Assembly: GCF_002531575.1 (NCBI RefSeq)
Contig: NZ_NWTI01000004.1
Coordinates: 1 to 64,000, forward strand
Length of the DNA stretch: 64,000 nt
Direction of reading: 5' to 3'
Origin: Bradyrhizobium sp. Y36
GTDB lineage: Bacteria; Pseudomonadota; Alphaproteobacteria; Rhizobiales; Xanthobacteraceae
A model generated the notes under the pieces. The model saw nothing but the letters and a program-made list of their open reading frames with translations. It was not told the DNA's origin and searched no databases. Made by a program: the position numbers and the translations under genes. This document shows positions 1-9,932 of this stretch, one piece after another; the first letter of the stretch is position 1; the number at the start of each line of letters is the position of its first letter.

Positions 1-1044
1 CGAGGCCACCGACTGGACGTTGGTCGAAGCTTCTTCCGACGCTCCGGCAACCGTGGTCGCCAGACGCTGCGAACGGTCGGCCGTCGACGTCAGCGTCGAG
101 GCGGAGGCCTCGAGCTGGGTCGAAGCCGACGACACGGTCTGGACGATCTCGCCGATCATGGTTTCGAATTCGCGGGTGATGTTGTCGACGCGACGGCCGC
201 GCTCGATCTTGGCTTCGGCGTCAGCGGCGGCGGCCTCGTCCGCGGCCTTCTTGGCGATCAGCGCTTCCTTGAAGATCTGGAGCACGTCGGCCATGGCCCC
301 GATTTCGGTCTTCTCGCCGCGATGCGGGACGTCGGCGGAGAGATCGCCCTTGCCCAGGGCCTGCATGGGGTCGATGATCGAGTTGATGCCCTTCGAGACG
401 TCCTGAACCAGGTAGAAGCTCACGGCAATGCCGGCGATGACGGCGGCGCCCAGGATGATCGCGACCAGCATGAAGGCGTAGTAGAAGGTATCGGCAGCCT
501 CCGCGGCGGCCTGTTCGCCGCCCTTGGTGTTGAGTTCGATGTCCTTGGTCAGAACCTCGTCCGCCGCCAGACCGATCTTGTTGACCGTCTTGGAGTTCAG
601 CTCCTGGGCGTCGTGCGGGACCTTGCCGGCCTCCTTGCGGGAGATCGCGAAGACTTCCTCGGTGCCCTTCTTGTAGTCGTCCCAGAGCTTGGACCAGTCG
701 CTGTAGAGTTTCCTCTCCTCCGGCGAGCTGATCATCCCCTCGTAATTCTTGCGCATCTTGGCGAGCGCCTCGAGCACCGTCGCGGCGGTCTTCTCCGTCG
801 CGAGCTTGTCCTCGAGGGTCTCGGCCAGCATGTGCTGGCGCACCACGTTGCGGTAGGTGATGACGCTCGCGCGCAGATCACCGATCGCGCGGACGCTCGG
901 CATCCAATTCGTGGTGATGTCGATCGTGTTGGCGTTGATCGTCCGCATCTTCATGACGGCAAGCAGACCCATGCCGGTCATCGCGATCAGCAGGAACGCC
1001 ACGACACTGATGATTTTGGCGCGGATGGAGATGGTGGCGAACAT
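1..1044 (-). CDS. Methyl-accepting chemotaxis protein (3' end outside window)
   Basis: Reading leftwards from an ATG at 1044, the protein opens with a short cytoplasmic stretch and a membrane helix (about residues 8-30). A helical periplasmic region with a four-helix-bundle look follows, then a second membrane helix near residues 185-210. After that come a HAMP-like segment and the start of an alanine/serine-rich coiled coil typical of the methylation and signalling domain. The frame stays open to base 1, so the distal signalling hairpin and stop lie outside. It should relay a periplasmic ligand signal to CheA/CheW. The ligand cannot be told from the sequence. It has no operon partner inside the window: the next gene ends at 1211. 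Confidence 0.88.
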   Translation of the reverse strand, partial: MFATISIRAKIISVVAFLLIAMTGMGLLAVMKMRTINANTIDITTNWMPSVRAIGDLRASVITYRNVVRQHMLAETLEDKLATEKTAATVLEALAKMRKNYEGMISSPEERKLYSDWSKLWDDYKKGTEEVFAISRKEAGKVPHDAQELNSKTVNKIGLAADEVLTKDIELNTKGGEQAAAEAADTFYYAFMLVAIILGAAVIAGIAVSFYLVQDVSKGINSIIDPMQALGKGDLSADVPHRGEKTEIGAMADVLQIFKEALIAKKAADEAAAADAEAKIERGRRVDNITREFETMIGEIVQTVSSASTQLEASASTLTSTADRSQRLATTVAGASEEASTNVQSVAS

Positions 1045-1210
1045 AGCAGGTCTCTTTGCGTTGGCGCGGCGGCGCGTCGGAAAATCGTGGATCAACCAAA
1101 ACAAGCGGCGCCGACGCTCAACGACAAAGCGACTGAACGATTGTTGACTACGGCCCCGCGCGAGTACGGAAACCGAAAGAAGTGAACGGGGGACTAAGAA
1201 TGTCCTGCGC

Positions 1211-2500
1211 TCAGCGCATGAGCCTAAGCGCATTGGAGAAAAACTCGGGCCCGCCGAAGTTTCCGGACTTCAAAGCGAGCAGCATGTCGCCCGCTTCGGC
1301 ACCGACGGCACGCAGCACCGGAACGCCTGCGGCGATCTCCGCGCCAACCAGGAAGCCTGGTATCTGAAGGCGATCGACGACCGCGCCGGAGGTCTCGCCG
1401 CCGGCGACGATCAAGCGCCGAACGCCTGATTTGACTAGGTTTTCCGCGATGTCGGCCATCGCCTGCTCGATCGCGTGACCGGCGGCGTCGCGGCCGTGGC
1501 GAGCCTGCAGCGCGGCGACCTGATCCGGTGTCGAGCTCGACGCGATCAGCAGCGGGCCTTCGGCCAGACGGGGCCTTGCCCAGTCCAGCGCACGCTGCGT
1601 CTCGCTTGGTCCCGTAAGAATACGGTCCGGATCGAGATGGAGCACCGGCATGACCTTTTCGGCGCTGGCGATCTGCTTCAGCGTCGCCTGCGAGCAGCTT
1701 CCGGCAAGGCATGCCGCCGTCCCGCCGACCGCCGCGCCGGCTTCAGCACTCGCCGCAGCGGGCTTGACCTTGCCGGTCGAGACCAGAGCGCGCGCCAGTC
1801 CAAGGCCGATGCCGGAGGCACCGACCGACAGGCGGTGCTCACCGGCGACAAGGCCGATGGTCTCGAGGTCGCGGTCGAAGACGGCGTCGATGACGGCGGC
1901 GCCGATGCCCTGGGCCGCAAGCTCGGCTAGCCGCGCCCGCACGGCATCCGCGCCGCGCGCGACGGTCGCGAGATCGACGAGTCCTATCTGCGTCTTGCTC
2001 TGACGCGCGAGCACGCGCACTAGGTTGGAATCATGCATCGGGTTGAGCGGATGGTCCTTCAACGGGCTCTCGTTCAGCGGCACGGCGCCGACGAAGAGAT
2101 TGCCCTGGTAGACGGTGCGGCCGGTCTCCGGAAACGCCGGCGTCACCAGCACGGCTCCCTCGCCGCAATCGGCGCGCAGCGCGTCCATGACGGGGCCGAT
2201 ATTGCCGGCGTCGGTGGAATCGAAGGTCGAGCAGATCTTGAACAGCACATGGCGCGCGCCGCGGCTGCGCAGCCATTTGTCCGCCGCGCGCGAGCGCGAC
2301 ACCGCAAGGCCGGCCTCGATCGAGCGGCTCTTCAGCGACACCACGACGGCGTCGACCTCGGGCAGCGCGAGATCATCCGAGGGCACACCGATGGTCTGCA
2401 CCGTGCGCAGGCCCGCGCGCATCAGCGTGTTGGCGAGATCGGAGGCGCCGGTGTAATCGTCGGCGATGCAGCCAAGAGAAATGTCAGCTGCAAGGGTCAC
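1211..2500 (-). CDS. otnK: 3-oxo-tetronate 4-kinase (four-carbon acid sugar kinase family, DUF1537)
   Basis: About 429 residues. It starts LGCIADDYTGASDLAN, the N-terminal signature of the OtnK/DUF1537 kinases, and has a C-terminal VAGGETSGAVV nucleotide-binding motif. It should phosphorylate 3-oxo-tetronate to 3-oxo-tetronate 4-phosphate in the L-threonate/D-erythronate pathway. I chose the GTG at 2500 because its GTGA overlaps the stop of otnI by four bases, which suggests translational coupling. A longer frame continues upstream but runs inside otnI. It is the last gene of the minus-strand run ltnD-otnI-otnK. The family assignment is firm, while the exact tetronate stereoisomer is inferred. 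Confidence 0.9.
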   Translation of the reverse strand: MTLAADISLGCIADDYTGASDLANTLMRAGLRTVQTIGVPSDDLALPEVDAVVVSLKSRSIEAGLAVSRSRAADKWLRSRGARHVLFKICSTFDSTDAGNIGPVMDALRADCGEGAVLVTPAFPETGRTVYQGNLFVGAVPLNESPLKDHPLNPMHDSNLVRVLARQSKTQIGLVDLATVARGADAVRARLAELAAQGIGAAVIDAVFDRDLETIGLVAGEHRLSVGASGIGLGLARALVSTGKVKPAAASAEAGAAVGGTAACLAGSCSQATLKQIASAEKVMPVLHLDPDRILTGPSETQRALDWARPRLAEGPLLIASSSTPDQVAALQARHGRDAAGHAIEQAMADIAENLVKSGVRRLIVAGGETSGAVVDRLQIPGFLVGAEIAAGVPVLRAVGAEAGDMLLALKSGNFGGPEFFSNALRLMR

Positions 2501-3279
2501 GGCTTCACTCCAGCGTAGGGCTTGAACCAGGCGAGGCCGTCGGTGGTCTTGCTGCGCGGATTGTACTCGCAGCCGACGAAGCCGGCATAGCCGAGCCGGT
2601 CGAGCTCCGCGAACAGGAACGGATAGTTCAGCTCCTCGCCGTCGGGCTCGTTGCGCGAGGGAATGCTGGCGATCTGGACATGGCCGACGATCGGCATCAT
2701 CTCGCGCAGCCGCATGGTGACGTCGCCGTGGATGATCTGGCAGTGATAGATGTCGAACTGGAGCTTGAGGTTCGCAAGCCTCAGCTCCTGGATCAGATCG
2801 CGGGCGAAGCCGAAATCGTTGAGGAAGTAGCCGGGCACGTTGCGCGCGTTGATCGGCTCGATCACGACGTCGATGCCGTGGGGCGCGAAGAACTCCGCGG
2901 TCCATGCCACGGATTTGTAGAAGGCCTCGATCGCGACGCGCTCGCCGCGGTTGGCGATGCCTGCCATCAGATGCAGGCGCTTCACGCCCGTCGCCTTGGC
3001 GTAAGGCAGCGCCGTCTCCAGGCTCGCCTTAAGATCGGAGAACCGCGCCGGCAACGCCGCAAAGCCTTTCTCGCCGGCATTCCAGTCGCCCGGCGGCAGG
3101 TTGAACAGCGCCTGCGTCAGGCCGTTGCGCTTGAGACGCTCGCCGACCGCCTCGGCCGGGTGCTCGTACGGAAAGAGAAACTCGACCGCGGTGAAGCCGG
3201 CTTGCGCGGCGGCATCGAAACGATCGAGGAACGGCACCTCGGTGAACATCATCGAGAGATTGGCGGCAAAGCGGGGCAT
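2497..3279 (-). CDS. otnI: 2-oxo-tetronate isomerase (hydroxypyruvate isomerase family)
   Basis: 260 residues, the normal length for the Hyi/OtnI TIM-barrel family. It begins MPRFAANLSMMF and carries the family segments EFLFPYE, VVIEPINARNVPGYF, LQFDIYHCQ and GCEYNPR, which supply the metal-binding Glu, Asp, His and Glu residues. Hydroxypyruvate isomerase and OtnI are close homologues. Placement between an OtnK kinase and an LtnD-type dehydrogenase favours isomerisation of 2-oxo-tetronate to 3-oxo-tetronate. The stop overlaps the GTG of otnK, and the gene starts 14 bases after the ltnD stop, so the three are very likely co-transcribed. Confidence 0.88.
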   Translation of the reverse strand: MPRFAANLSMMFTEVPFLDRFDAAAQAGFTAVEFLFPYEHPAEAVGERLKRNGLTQALFNLPPGDWNAGEKGFAALPARFSDLKASLETALPYAKATGVKRLHLMAGIANRGERVAIEAFYKSVAWTAEFFAPHGIDVVIEPINARNVPGYFLNDFGFARDLIQELRLANLKLQFDIYHCQIIHGDVTMRLREMMPIVGHVQIASIPSRNEPDGEELNYPFLFAELDRLGYAGFVGCEYNPRSKTTDGLAWFKPYAGVKP

Positions 3280-3293
3280 GGGGGTCCTCTTCG

Positions 3294-4211
3294 TTACTTG
3301 TCGCCAGGAAGCTTCACGCCGGTGACCTGCGCATACATGCGCGCGACCGAGGCGTCGTCATCGCGGCCCATGCCGGCGGCAGCGGTCATCAAGAACATCT
3401 GCAGGGCGGCGGCCGAGACCGGCACGGGAAATCGGGCGCTGCGCGCCATGTCCTGGATGATGCCGAGATCCTTGACGAAGATCTCGACGGCACTGCGCGG
3501 CGTGTAATCGCCGTCCAGCACGTGCGGCATGCGGTTCTCGAACATCCAGGAATTGCCGGCGGACGCGGTGATCACTTCATAGACCTTGCGGATGTCGAGG
3601 CCCTGCTTGGCCGCGAATGCCATCGCTTCCGATGCGGCGGCGATGTGCACACCGGCAAGCAACTGGTTGATCATCTTGAAGGCGGCGCCTTGGCCGGCGG
3701 CATCGCCGAGCTCGTAGAGTTTCGCGGCCATGGCATCGAGCGCCGGCCGGGCCTTTGCGAACGCGGCGGCGCTGCCGGAGGCCAAAATCGTCAGCTCGCC
3801 TTGTGCGGCGCGCTGCGCGCCGCCGGAGATGGGCGCATCGAGATAATGCCGGCCGGTCGCCTCCAGCTGCTTGGCGAGGCGCCGCGCCACTTCGGGATCC
3901 ATGGTGGCGGAGGAAACGAACACACTGCCCTTCGGCATGGTCTCGGCGGCCCCGTCCTTGCCGAACAGGATCGCCTCGGTCTGGGCGGCGTTGACCACCA
4001 CGCTGACGACGATGTCGGCGTCCCTGGCCGCCTCGGCCGGGGTGTTGGCGCCTGCCCCGCCGTCCTTCACGAAGCGCGCCACTGCGTCAGCCGAAACATC
4101 ACAGCCGGTAACCGCGCGGCCGGCGCGCTTCAGCGAGGTCGCCATGCCAAACCCCATCGAGCCGAGCCCGATGACGGCGATACGCTGATTTTGTAGCGTG
4201 GAGGCGGACAT
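3294..4211 (-). CDS. ltnD: L-threonate dehydrogenase-like (beta-hydroxyacid dehydrogenase family)
   Basis: 305 residues. An N-terminal Rossmann motif (IAVIGLGSMGFGMA) is followed by the 3-hydroxyisobutyrate-dehydrogenase substrate motif (DAPISGGAQRAAQGELT) and a helical C-terminal domain with the conserved catalytic lysine region (GAAFKMINQLL). The family oxidises beta-hydroxy acids with NAD+. Beside OtnI, OtnK and OtnC the expected reaction is L-threonate to 2-oxo-tetronate. The ATG at 4211 has an AGGGG ribosome site upstream. A longer upstream frame exists but lacks homology. First gene of the minus-strand operon, divergent from otnC. A tartronate semialdehyde reductase role is the main alternative. 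Confidence 0.85.
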   Translation of the reverse strand: MSASTLQNQRIAVIGLGSMGFGMATSLKRAGRAVTGCDVSADAVARFVKDGGAGANTPAEAARDADIVVSVVVNAAQTEAILFGKDGAAETMPKGSVFVSSATMDPEVARRLAKQLEATGRHYLDAPISGGAQRAAQGELTILASGSAAAFAKARPALDAMAAKLYELGDAAGQGAAFKMINQLLAGVHIAAASEAMAFAAKQGLDIRKVYEVITASAGNSWMFENRMPHVLDGDYTPRSAVEIFVKDLGIIQDMARSARFPVPVSAAALQMFLMTAAAGMGRDDDASVARMYAQVTGVKLPGDK

Positions 4212-4317
4212 ATGCAACTGACCCCTGCGAACGTTTCCTGGATGGCCCGCCTTTGCGGCGGCTCGGCGAACCGATAACACGGCTTGGCCGCGCTGCCAAA
4301 GCGTGAGACAAGCGGAC

Positions 4318-5004
4318 ATGACGGCCATGAGAACCGACACGAGCAACGAGACAAGGCTGCGCGAGGATATCTGCCGCTTCGGACGATCCCTGTTCGAGCG
4401 CGGGCTGACGCCGGGCTCGTCCGGCAACATCAGCGTCCGCCTGGACGGCGGCGGCTGGCTGGTGACGCCGACCAATGCTTCGCTCGGCTTCCTCGATCCC
4501 GCAAAGCTGTCGCGGCTGGACGATCAGGCCCGGCTGGTGTCGGGAGATGCGCCCACGAAGGAAGTTCCGCTGCACACCGCGCTCTACGACACGCGCGGCA
4601 GTGCACGCGCGATCGTGCATCTGCACTCCACCCATTCGGTCGCGCTCTCGATGCTGCCCGAGGTCGACCCGCGGGCGGCGCTGCCGCCGATGACGGCCTA
4701 TTATCTGATGAAATGTGGCGCCACCGCGCTCGTGCCTTATTATCGCCCCGGCGACCCCGCGGTCGCCGATGCGATCAAGGGCCTGGCGGGGAAATATTCA
4801 TCCGTGCTGCTCGCCAATCACGGCCCGGTCGTCGCCGGCGACACGCTGGAAGCCGCGGTGTTCGCGACGGAGGAGCTGGAGGAGACGGCGAAGCTGTACC
4901 TGCTGCTGCGCGGGATGAACCCGCGGTATCTGTCGCCGGAGCAGGTGACGGATCTGGCGAAGGTGTTCGGGGTGACGCTGCCGGAGCATGGGCACGGGCA
5001 TTAG
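4318..5004 (+). CDS. otnC: 3-oxo-tetronate 4-phosphate decarboxylase (class II aldolase/adducin family)
   Basis: About 228 residues from the ATG at 4318; a GTG at 4303 in frame is possible. Class II aldolase features are clear: TPGSSGNISVR near the N-terminus, the zinc-binding HLHSTHS segment, and LLANHGPVVAGDTLEAAV. It would convert 3-oxo-tetronate 4-phosphate to dihydroxyacetone phosphate and CO2, the last step of the pathway whose other three enzymes lie on the opposite strand. The two units share a roughly 100 bp divergent promoter region at 4212-4317. I saw no clear palindrome there, and no regulator gene is adjacent. Confidence 0.88.
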   Translation: MTAMRTDTSNETRLREDICRFGRSLFERGLTPGSSGNISVRLDGGGWLVTPTNASLGFLDPAKLSRLDDQARLVSGDAPTKEVPLHTALYDTRGSARAIVHLHSTHSVALSMLPEVDPRAALPPMTAYYLMKCGATALVPYYRPGDPAVADAIKGLAGKYSSVLLANHGPVVAGDTLEAAVFATEELEETAKLYLLLRGMNPRYLSPEQVTDLAKVFGVTLPEHGHGH

Positions 5005-5014
5005 ACGCCCCCGC

Positions 5015-5117
5015 TGTCATGCGCCGCGAAGGCGGGGAATCCAGTACGCCGCGGCTTCTCGACTCAATTACAACGGCCTCTGGAATACTGGATCGTCCGC
5101 CTGCGCGGACGATGACA
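5015..5117. repeat. Palindromic intergenic repeat, family A
   Basis: The arms are the segment near 5015-5045 (TGTCATG...GCGAAGGCGGGGAATCCAGTA) and its near-complement ending at 5117 (TACTGGATC...GCCTGCGCGGACGATGACA), with an internal AT-richer spacer. It fills the space between the stops of the convergent genes otnC and the livF-like gene. This layout (two hairpins, about 100 bp, in a non-coding gap) is that of a REP/BIME-like element. Confidence 0.7.
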
Positions 5118-5156
5118 CCGACAGTGTGGGACGACTGTGCCCAACACACTTCGCCG

Positions 5157-5844
5157 CTACAGCCCCAGATACGCCTTCCTCACATCCGGATTGCCTTTGA
5201 TCTCCGCGGCCGGGCCCTGCATCAGCACGCGGCCGGTTTGCAGGATGTAGGCACGGTCGGCGATCTCCAGACACTCGGCCATGCGCTGCTCGACGATCAG
5301 GACGGTCATGCCGCTGTCGCGGATCAGCTTCACCGCCTGAAAGATCTCGTCGACCAGCTTCGGCATGATGCCCTGCGACGGCTCGTCCAGCATCAGCAGC
5401 CGCGGGCGCGTCATCAGCGCGCGGCCGATCGCGAGCATCTGCTGCTCGCCGCCGGAGAGCGTCTCGGCGCGCTGGTCGAGGCGTTCGGCGAGGCGCGGAA
5501 ACAGCTTGAAGACGAGATCGAGCGGCGCCTCGCGGTCGGCCTCGCCGCGATACAGGTAGCTGCCGAGGCGAAGATTGTCGCGTACCGACAGACGCGGGAA
5601 CAGGCGGCGATTCTCCGGCACATAGGCGATGCCGGCCGCCGTGATGTGATGCTGCGCCATGCCGTTGATCTGCTTGCCGTCGAAGGTCACGCTGCCCGAG
5701 CGCGGACGCTCGGCACCGGCGATCGACTTCAGCAAAGTCGACTTGCCGGCACCGTTGGCACCGGCGACGCAAACGATCTCACCCTTGGTGACCTCGATAC
5801 TGACCGCGGAGATCGCGACCAGACCCTGATAGGCGGTCGTGACT

Positions 5845-5861
<17 letters not shown>
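5157..5861 (-). CDS. Branched-chain-type ABC transporter ATPase (LivF-like)
   Basis: 234 residues, the usual LivF length. Walker A is GANGAGKST near residue 33, the signature motif is LSGGEQQML, Walker B is LLMLDEPSQG, and the switch histidine is replaced by the VEQ form (TVLIVEQRM) usual in this family. It powers a HAAT-family importer. It is the last gene of the run binding protein-livH-livM-livG-livF, and its start overlaps the end of livG by 17 bases. The substrate is not necessarily a branched-chain amino acid: neighbours suggest an N-carbamoyl, amide or hydroxy acid. Confidence 0.88.
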
Positions 5862-6572
<711 letters not shown>

Positions 6573-6576
<4 letters not shown>

Positions 6577-7556
6577 CGGGAAACTCCCGTCTTCTTCGGG
6601 CGCGCGAACAGGCTGAGCAGCCCCCGCGGCAACGCCAGCGAGATCAGGACGATCAGCGTGCCGTAGACGATGAGGTCGACACCGCGCCCGGAACCGCCGA
6701 ACTTGAAGCGCGTCAGCTCGGTCAATGGGATCAGGATGGCGGCCCCCAACACCGGCCCCCACAGGGTGCCGATCCCACCGAGCACGGCGGGCAGCGCCAT
6801 CAACAGCGAAAACTGGAAGCCCATCACGCTTTCAGGGTCGATGTAGGATACGAACTGGGCGTAGAAGCTACCGCCGACCGCGACCAGAAAGGCGGAGACC
6901 GCGGCCGCGCCCATCTTGGAGTTGAACACGTCGACGCCGAGACTCTCGGCCGCGTCCGGATTGTCCTTCACCGCGCGCCACCAGAAGCCCCACTTGGAAT
7001 CTTCCAGCCACCAGGTGACGAACCAGGCGAGACAGCACAGCGCCAGTGCGAAATAGAAGTACGGCAGCTTGGTGCGCAGGAACTGGAATTTCAGCCAGCT
7101 GTCGCCGCGGATCGGGATGGTGATGCCCATCGCGGCACCGGCCCATTCCCAGTTGTGGAACAGGAGCAGGCCGATCTCGGCGATGACGATGGTGGCGATG
7201 ACGAAGTAATGGCCACGCAGGCGGAAGAAGGGATAGCCGAGCCCCATCGCGATCAGCGCCGACACCACGCCGCCCGCCAGCATGCCGAACCAGGGCAGCA
7301 CGCCGAACTTCATGAACAGCAGCTCGGTGGTGTAGGCTCCCAGGCCGAAATAGAGCGCGTGGCCGAGCGAGATCTGCCCGCAATAGCCGGACAGGATGTT
7401 CCAGCTCTGCGACAGTCCCGCATACATCAGCGTCAGGATCAGGATGTTCTGGACGACGACGTCCTTCACGAACAACGGCGTCAGCGCGGCGATGGCGGCC
7501 AGCACCGCGGCGATGATGAGGTCGCGGCGGCGCCGCGCTGCAAAATCCTTGTCCAT
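6573..7556 (-). CDS. Branched-chain-type ABC transporter permease (LivM-like)
   Basis: 327 residues from the ATG at 7556 (MDKDFAARRRR). A charged N-terminus is followed by about eight to nine hydrophobic segments. The LivM family segments are visible: SLGHALYFGLGAY, the RGHYFVIATI loop, KDNPDAAESLGVDV and MALPAVLGGIGTLWGPVLGA. It forms the inner-membrane channel with LivH. The start overlaps the livH stop by one base (TGATG) and the stop overlaps livG by four, so translation is probably coupled. Confidence 0.88.
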
Positions 7557-8434
7557 CAGATCGATCCGAACAGGCCGCGCGGGCGGATGAAGACGACCAG
7601 CAGATAGACCGCGTAGATGCCGACCGATTTCAGCGACGGCGGCAGCACCAGCGCGGTGACCGCTTCGACGAGGCCGACGATGATGCCGCCCGCGAACGCG
7701 CCGAACACGCTGCCGAAGCCGCCGAGCGCCACGGTGACGTAGGCGATCAGCGCAAAGGACGCGCCGACATCGGGATAGATGTAGAAGAACACCGCCATGA
7801 TCGCACCGGCGAGACCGACCAGCGCGGCGCCGAGGCCCCAGCCGAACGCGAACACGCGATTCTTGTCGATGCCGACCAGCGCGACCGCACCGGGATCTTC
7901 GCGGGTCGCTTCCAGCGCACGGCCGAAATCGGTGCGGTGGATGAAGAAATAGAGACCGGCGAAAGCCGCGATCGACACCAGCGCGCCGACCAGTTGCGGC
8001 TCCGGCAGGAAGATGCCGGCGATCGAGATGGTTTTGCCGCCGAGCCAGGACTGCGGAATGCTGCGATAGTCCGGCGTGAAGAAGTATTGCGCGAGGCCGC
8101 GCATGACGATGGCGAGGCCGAAGGTGGTGAAGATCTGCACCATGCCGGCATTGGCCTTGGCCCGCATCGCGAAGCGAACAATCAGCAGGTAGACCACCGC
8201 TCCGAAGATGAAGAGCGCCGCGGCGACCAACGGCGCCGACAGCAAGGGGTCGATCGCGAAGAACGCGAACAGGAAGAACGACAGGTACATCGCGATCATC
8301 AGGAACTCGCCATGGGCGAAATTCGTGACGTCCATCAGGCCGAAGATCAGCGCAAGGCCGACGGCGATCAGTCCGTAGAGCAGGCCCATGAGCAGGCCGC
8401 TCGCGAGACTCTGGATAATGGCTTGGGCTGTCAA
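7556..8434 (-). CDS. Branched-chain-type ABC transporter permease (LivH-like)
   Basis: About 292 residues from a TTG at 8434, chosen because a GGGGGA ribosome site lies 7-8 bases upstream; another TTG at 8455 would add seven residues. The protein has the LivH pattern: LASGLLMGLLYGLIAVGLALIFGL, then MDVTNFAHGEF, several membrane helices, and the cytoplasmic coupling loop RALEATREDPGAVALVGID. It pairs with the LivM-like permease. A palindromic repeat separates it from the binding-protein gene upstream, so the four membrane and ATPase genes may be expressed at a different level from the binding protein. Confidence 0.86.
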   Translation of the reverse strand: MTAQAIIQSLASGLLMGLLYGLIAVGLALIFGLMDVTNFAHGEFLMIAMYLSFFLFAFFAIDPLLSAPLVAAALFIFGAVVYLLIVRFAMRAKANAGMVQIFTTFGLAIVMRGLAQYFFTPDYRSIPQSWLGGKTISIAGIFLPEPQLVGALVSIAAFAGLYFFIHRTDFGRALEATREDPGAVALVGIDKNRVFAFGWGLGAALVGLAGAIMAVFFYIYPDVGASFALIAYVTVALGGFGSVFGAFAGGIIVGLVEAVTALVLPPSLKSVGIYAVYLLVVFIRPRGLFGSI

Positions 8435-8457
8435 AAGTCTGTCCCCCGAAATCAATC

Positions 8458-8552
8458 CTCATCCCGAGAAGCGCGCACCAGCGCGCGTCTCGAAGGATGG
8501 CCCAGCCCTCGTCCTTCGAGACGCGGGCTGTGCCCGCTCCTCAGGATGAGGG
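8458..8552. repeat. Palindromic intergenic repeat, family B
   Basis: Nested inverted repeats: CGTCTCGAAGGATGG at 8487-8501 pairs with the complement in CTCGTCCTTCGAGACG (8508-8523), and CTCATCC near 8459 pairs with CTCAGGATGAG ending at 8551. A second copy with the arms arranged differently is at 43091-43224. It lies inside the ABC operon, between the binding-protein stop and the permease start. Confidence 0.75.
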
Positions 8553-8598
8553 CGGGAGCTACGTCTGAGCTCCCGCGTCCAAGTCTTGCTTCCCAGTC

Positions 8599-9843
8599 CT
8601 ACTTCATCGGCCAGACCGCTTCCGCGATTGCGGCCTGCGGCGGGAAGATGGTGACGAACTTGCCGCCGATATATTGCAGCAGCACCGGATCGGCATCGTT
8701 GTTCTGGCCCATCTCGTCGAACTTGACGCGCTTCCAGGGCATGATGGTCTGCTCGCCCGGAATGTCGGTCGCCGCCAGCGCATCGCGGATCTTCTCGCCG
8801 TCGGTCGACTTGGCGCGGCTGATGGCGTCCGCCAGGATGATCAGGCCCATGAACTGGCGCGAGGTGAGGTCGTTGAAGTCCTTGCCCGATCGCGCCTTGA
8901 ACATGTCATTGATCTTGCCGACCATCGGGCGCTTCTGCGCGAGGTCGAGCGAGAAGGTGCCGCGCGAGATCACGCCTTCGAGCTTGTCGCCGACGGCATC
9001 ATAGAGCGCCTTCTCGGAGAAGCCGGCGTCCTGCGCCACGATCGCATTCGGCTTGTAGCCGAGCTCGGCCATGGTCTTGACCAGGAGGATGCCGTCGGTG
9101 GTGTAGCTCGAGGGCATCAGCACGTCGGCGTTCGCGGATTTGAGCTGCTGCACCTCGGCCGAGAGCGAGGGCGAATTGGCGCGATACTTGATGTCGGTGA
9201 CGATCTTGTAGGCGCGCTCGCCGGCGATCTTGGCCTGGGCATTGCCGGAATCGGTGCCGAAGATGGTGTCCTCGTGGAACAGCGACAGCGTCTCGATCTT
9301 GGTGCCCTTCTTCTTCATGGCGTCGAAGAAGTCGAACATGGCGGCCGAGTACATCTCGTCGTGCGGCGCGGCGCGGAAATAATATTTCAGGCCGCGGCGA
9401 TGCAGGCTGGGCGAGGAATTGTCGGCGGAGACGAACGGGACCTGATAGCGCTCGCAGATCTGGCTGACGGTGACGGCGACTGCGCTCTGGTAGGTGCCGA
9501 TGATGGCGGAGACCTTCTCCTGCGTGATCAGGCGCTCGGCCTCGGCACGACCCTTCTGCGGATCGGCCTGGTGGTCGGCGAACACGAGGCGGACCTTTGC
9601 ACCGCCAAGGCCGGGAAGGCCTTCGCCCTTGGCCAGCGGCAGGTCGAAATCGGTATCCTTGTTGATGACTTCGAGCGCGGTCTCATAGGCCTTCTGCGCG
9701 TCGACGCCCTGCTGCGCGCTGCCGCCGGAGAACGGATAGATCACGCCGATGACGACTTCCGAGGTCTGTGCGCGGGCGGCGAGCGGCATCAGCGCTGCGG
9801 TGGCGGTGGCACCTAACAACACGTCGCGGCGAGTGATCGTCAT
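8599..9843 (-). CDS. ABC transporter substrate-binding protein (LivK/HAAT type)
   Basis: 414 residues. The N-terminus is a Tat-like signal (TRRDVLLGATATAALMPLAARA), then the mature type I periplasmic fold starting EVVIGVIYPFSGGSAQQG. VRLVFADHQADPQ and AIIGTYQSAVAVTVSQI are typical of ligand-binding Peripla_BP_6 proteins of amino-acid and amide importers. It delivers substrate to the LivHM permease encoded just downstream. It is the first gene of the importer unit and is preceded by a DUF1445 hydro-lyase gene on the same strand after an 89 bp gap. The family is firm and the ligand unknown. Confidence 0.9.
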   Translation of the reverse strand: MTITRRDVLLGATATAALMPLAARAQTSEVVIGVIYPFSGGSAQQGVDAQKAYETALEVINKDTDFDLPLAKGEGLPGLGGAKVRLVFADHQADPQKGRAEAERLITQEKVSAIIGTYQSAVAVTVSQICERYQVPFVSADNSSPSLHRRGLKYYFRAAPHDEMYSAAMFDFFDAMKKKGTKIETLSLFHEDTIFGTDSGNAQAKIAGERAYKIVTDIKYRANSPSLSAEVQQLKSANADVLMPSSYTTDGILLVKTMAELGYKPNAIVAQDAGFSEKALYDAVGDKLEGVISRGTFSLDLAQKRPMVGKINDMFKARSGKDFNDLTSRQFMGLIILADAISRAKSTDGEKIRDALAATDIPGEQTIMPWKRVKFDEMGQNNDADPVLLQYIGGKFVTIFPPQAAIAEAVWPMK

Positions 9844-9932
9844 GGCAGAATCCTCTGTTACTGAATTGCGGCTGATCGAATGAAGCGATTAACGGATGCG
9901 GTAAAGCTCGAACAAGCAGCAGATGCTGCCTA

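Noticed and set aside
1211..2905. 564-residue version of the OtnK frame
   Set aside because: The extra N-terminal part lies inside otnI and lacks homology; the GTG at 2500 overlapping the otnI stop is the sensible start.
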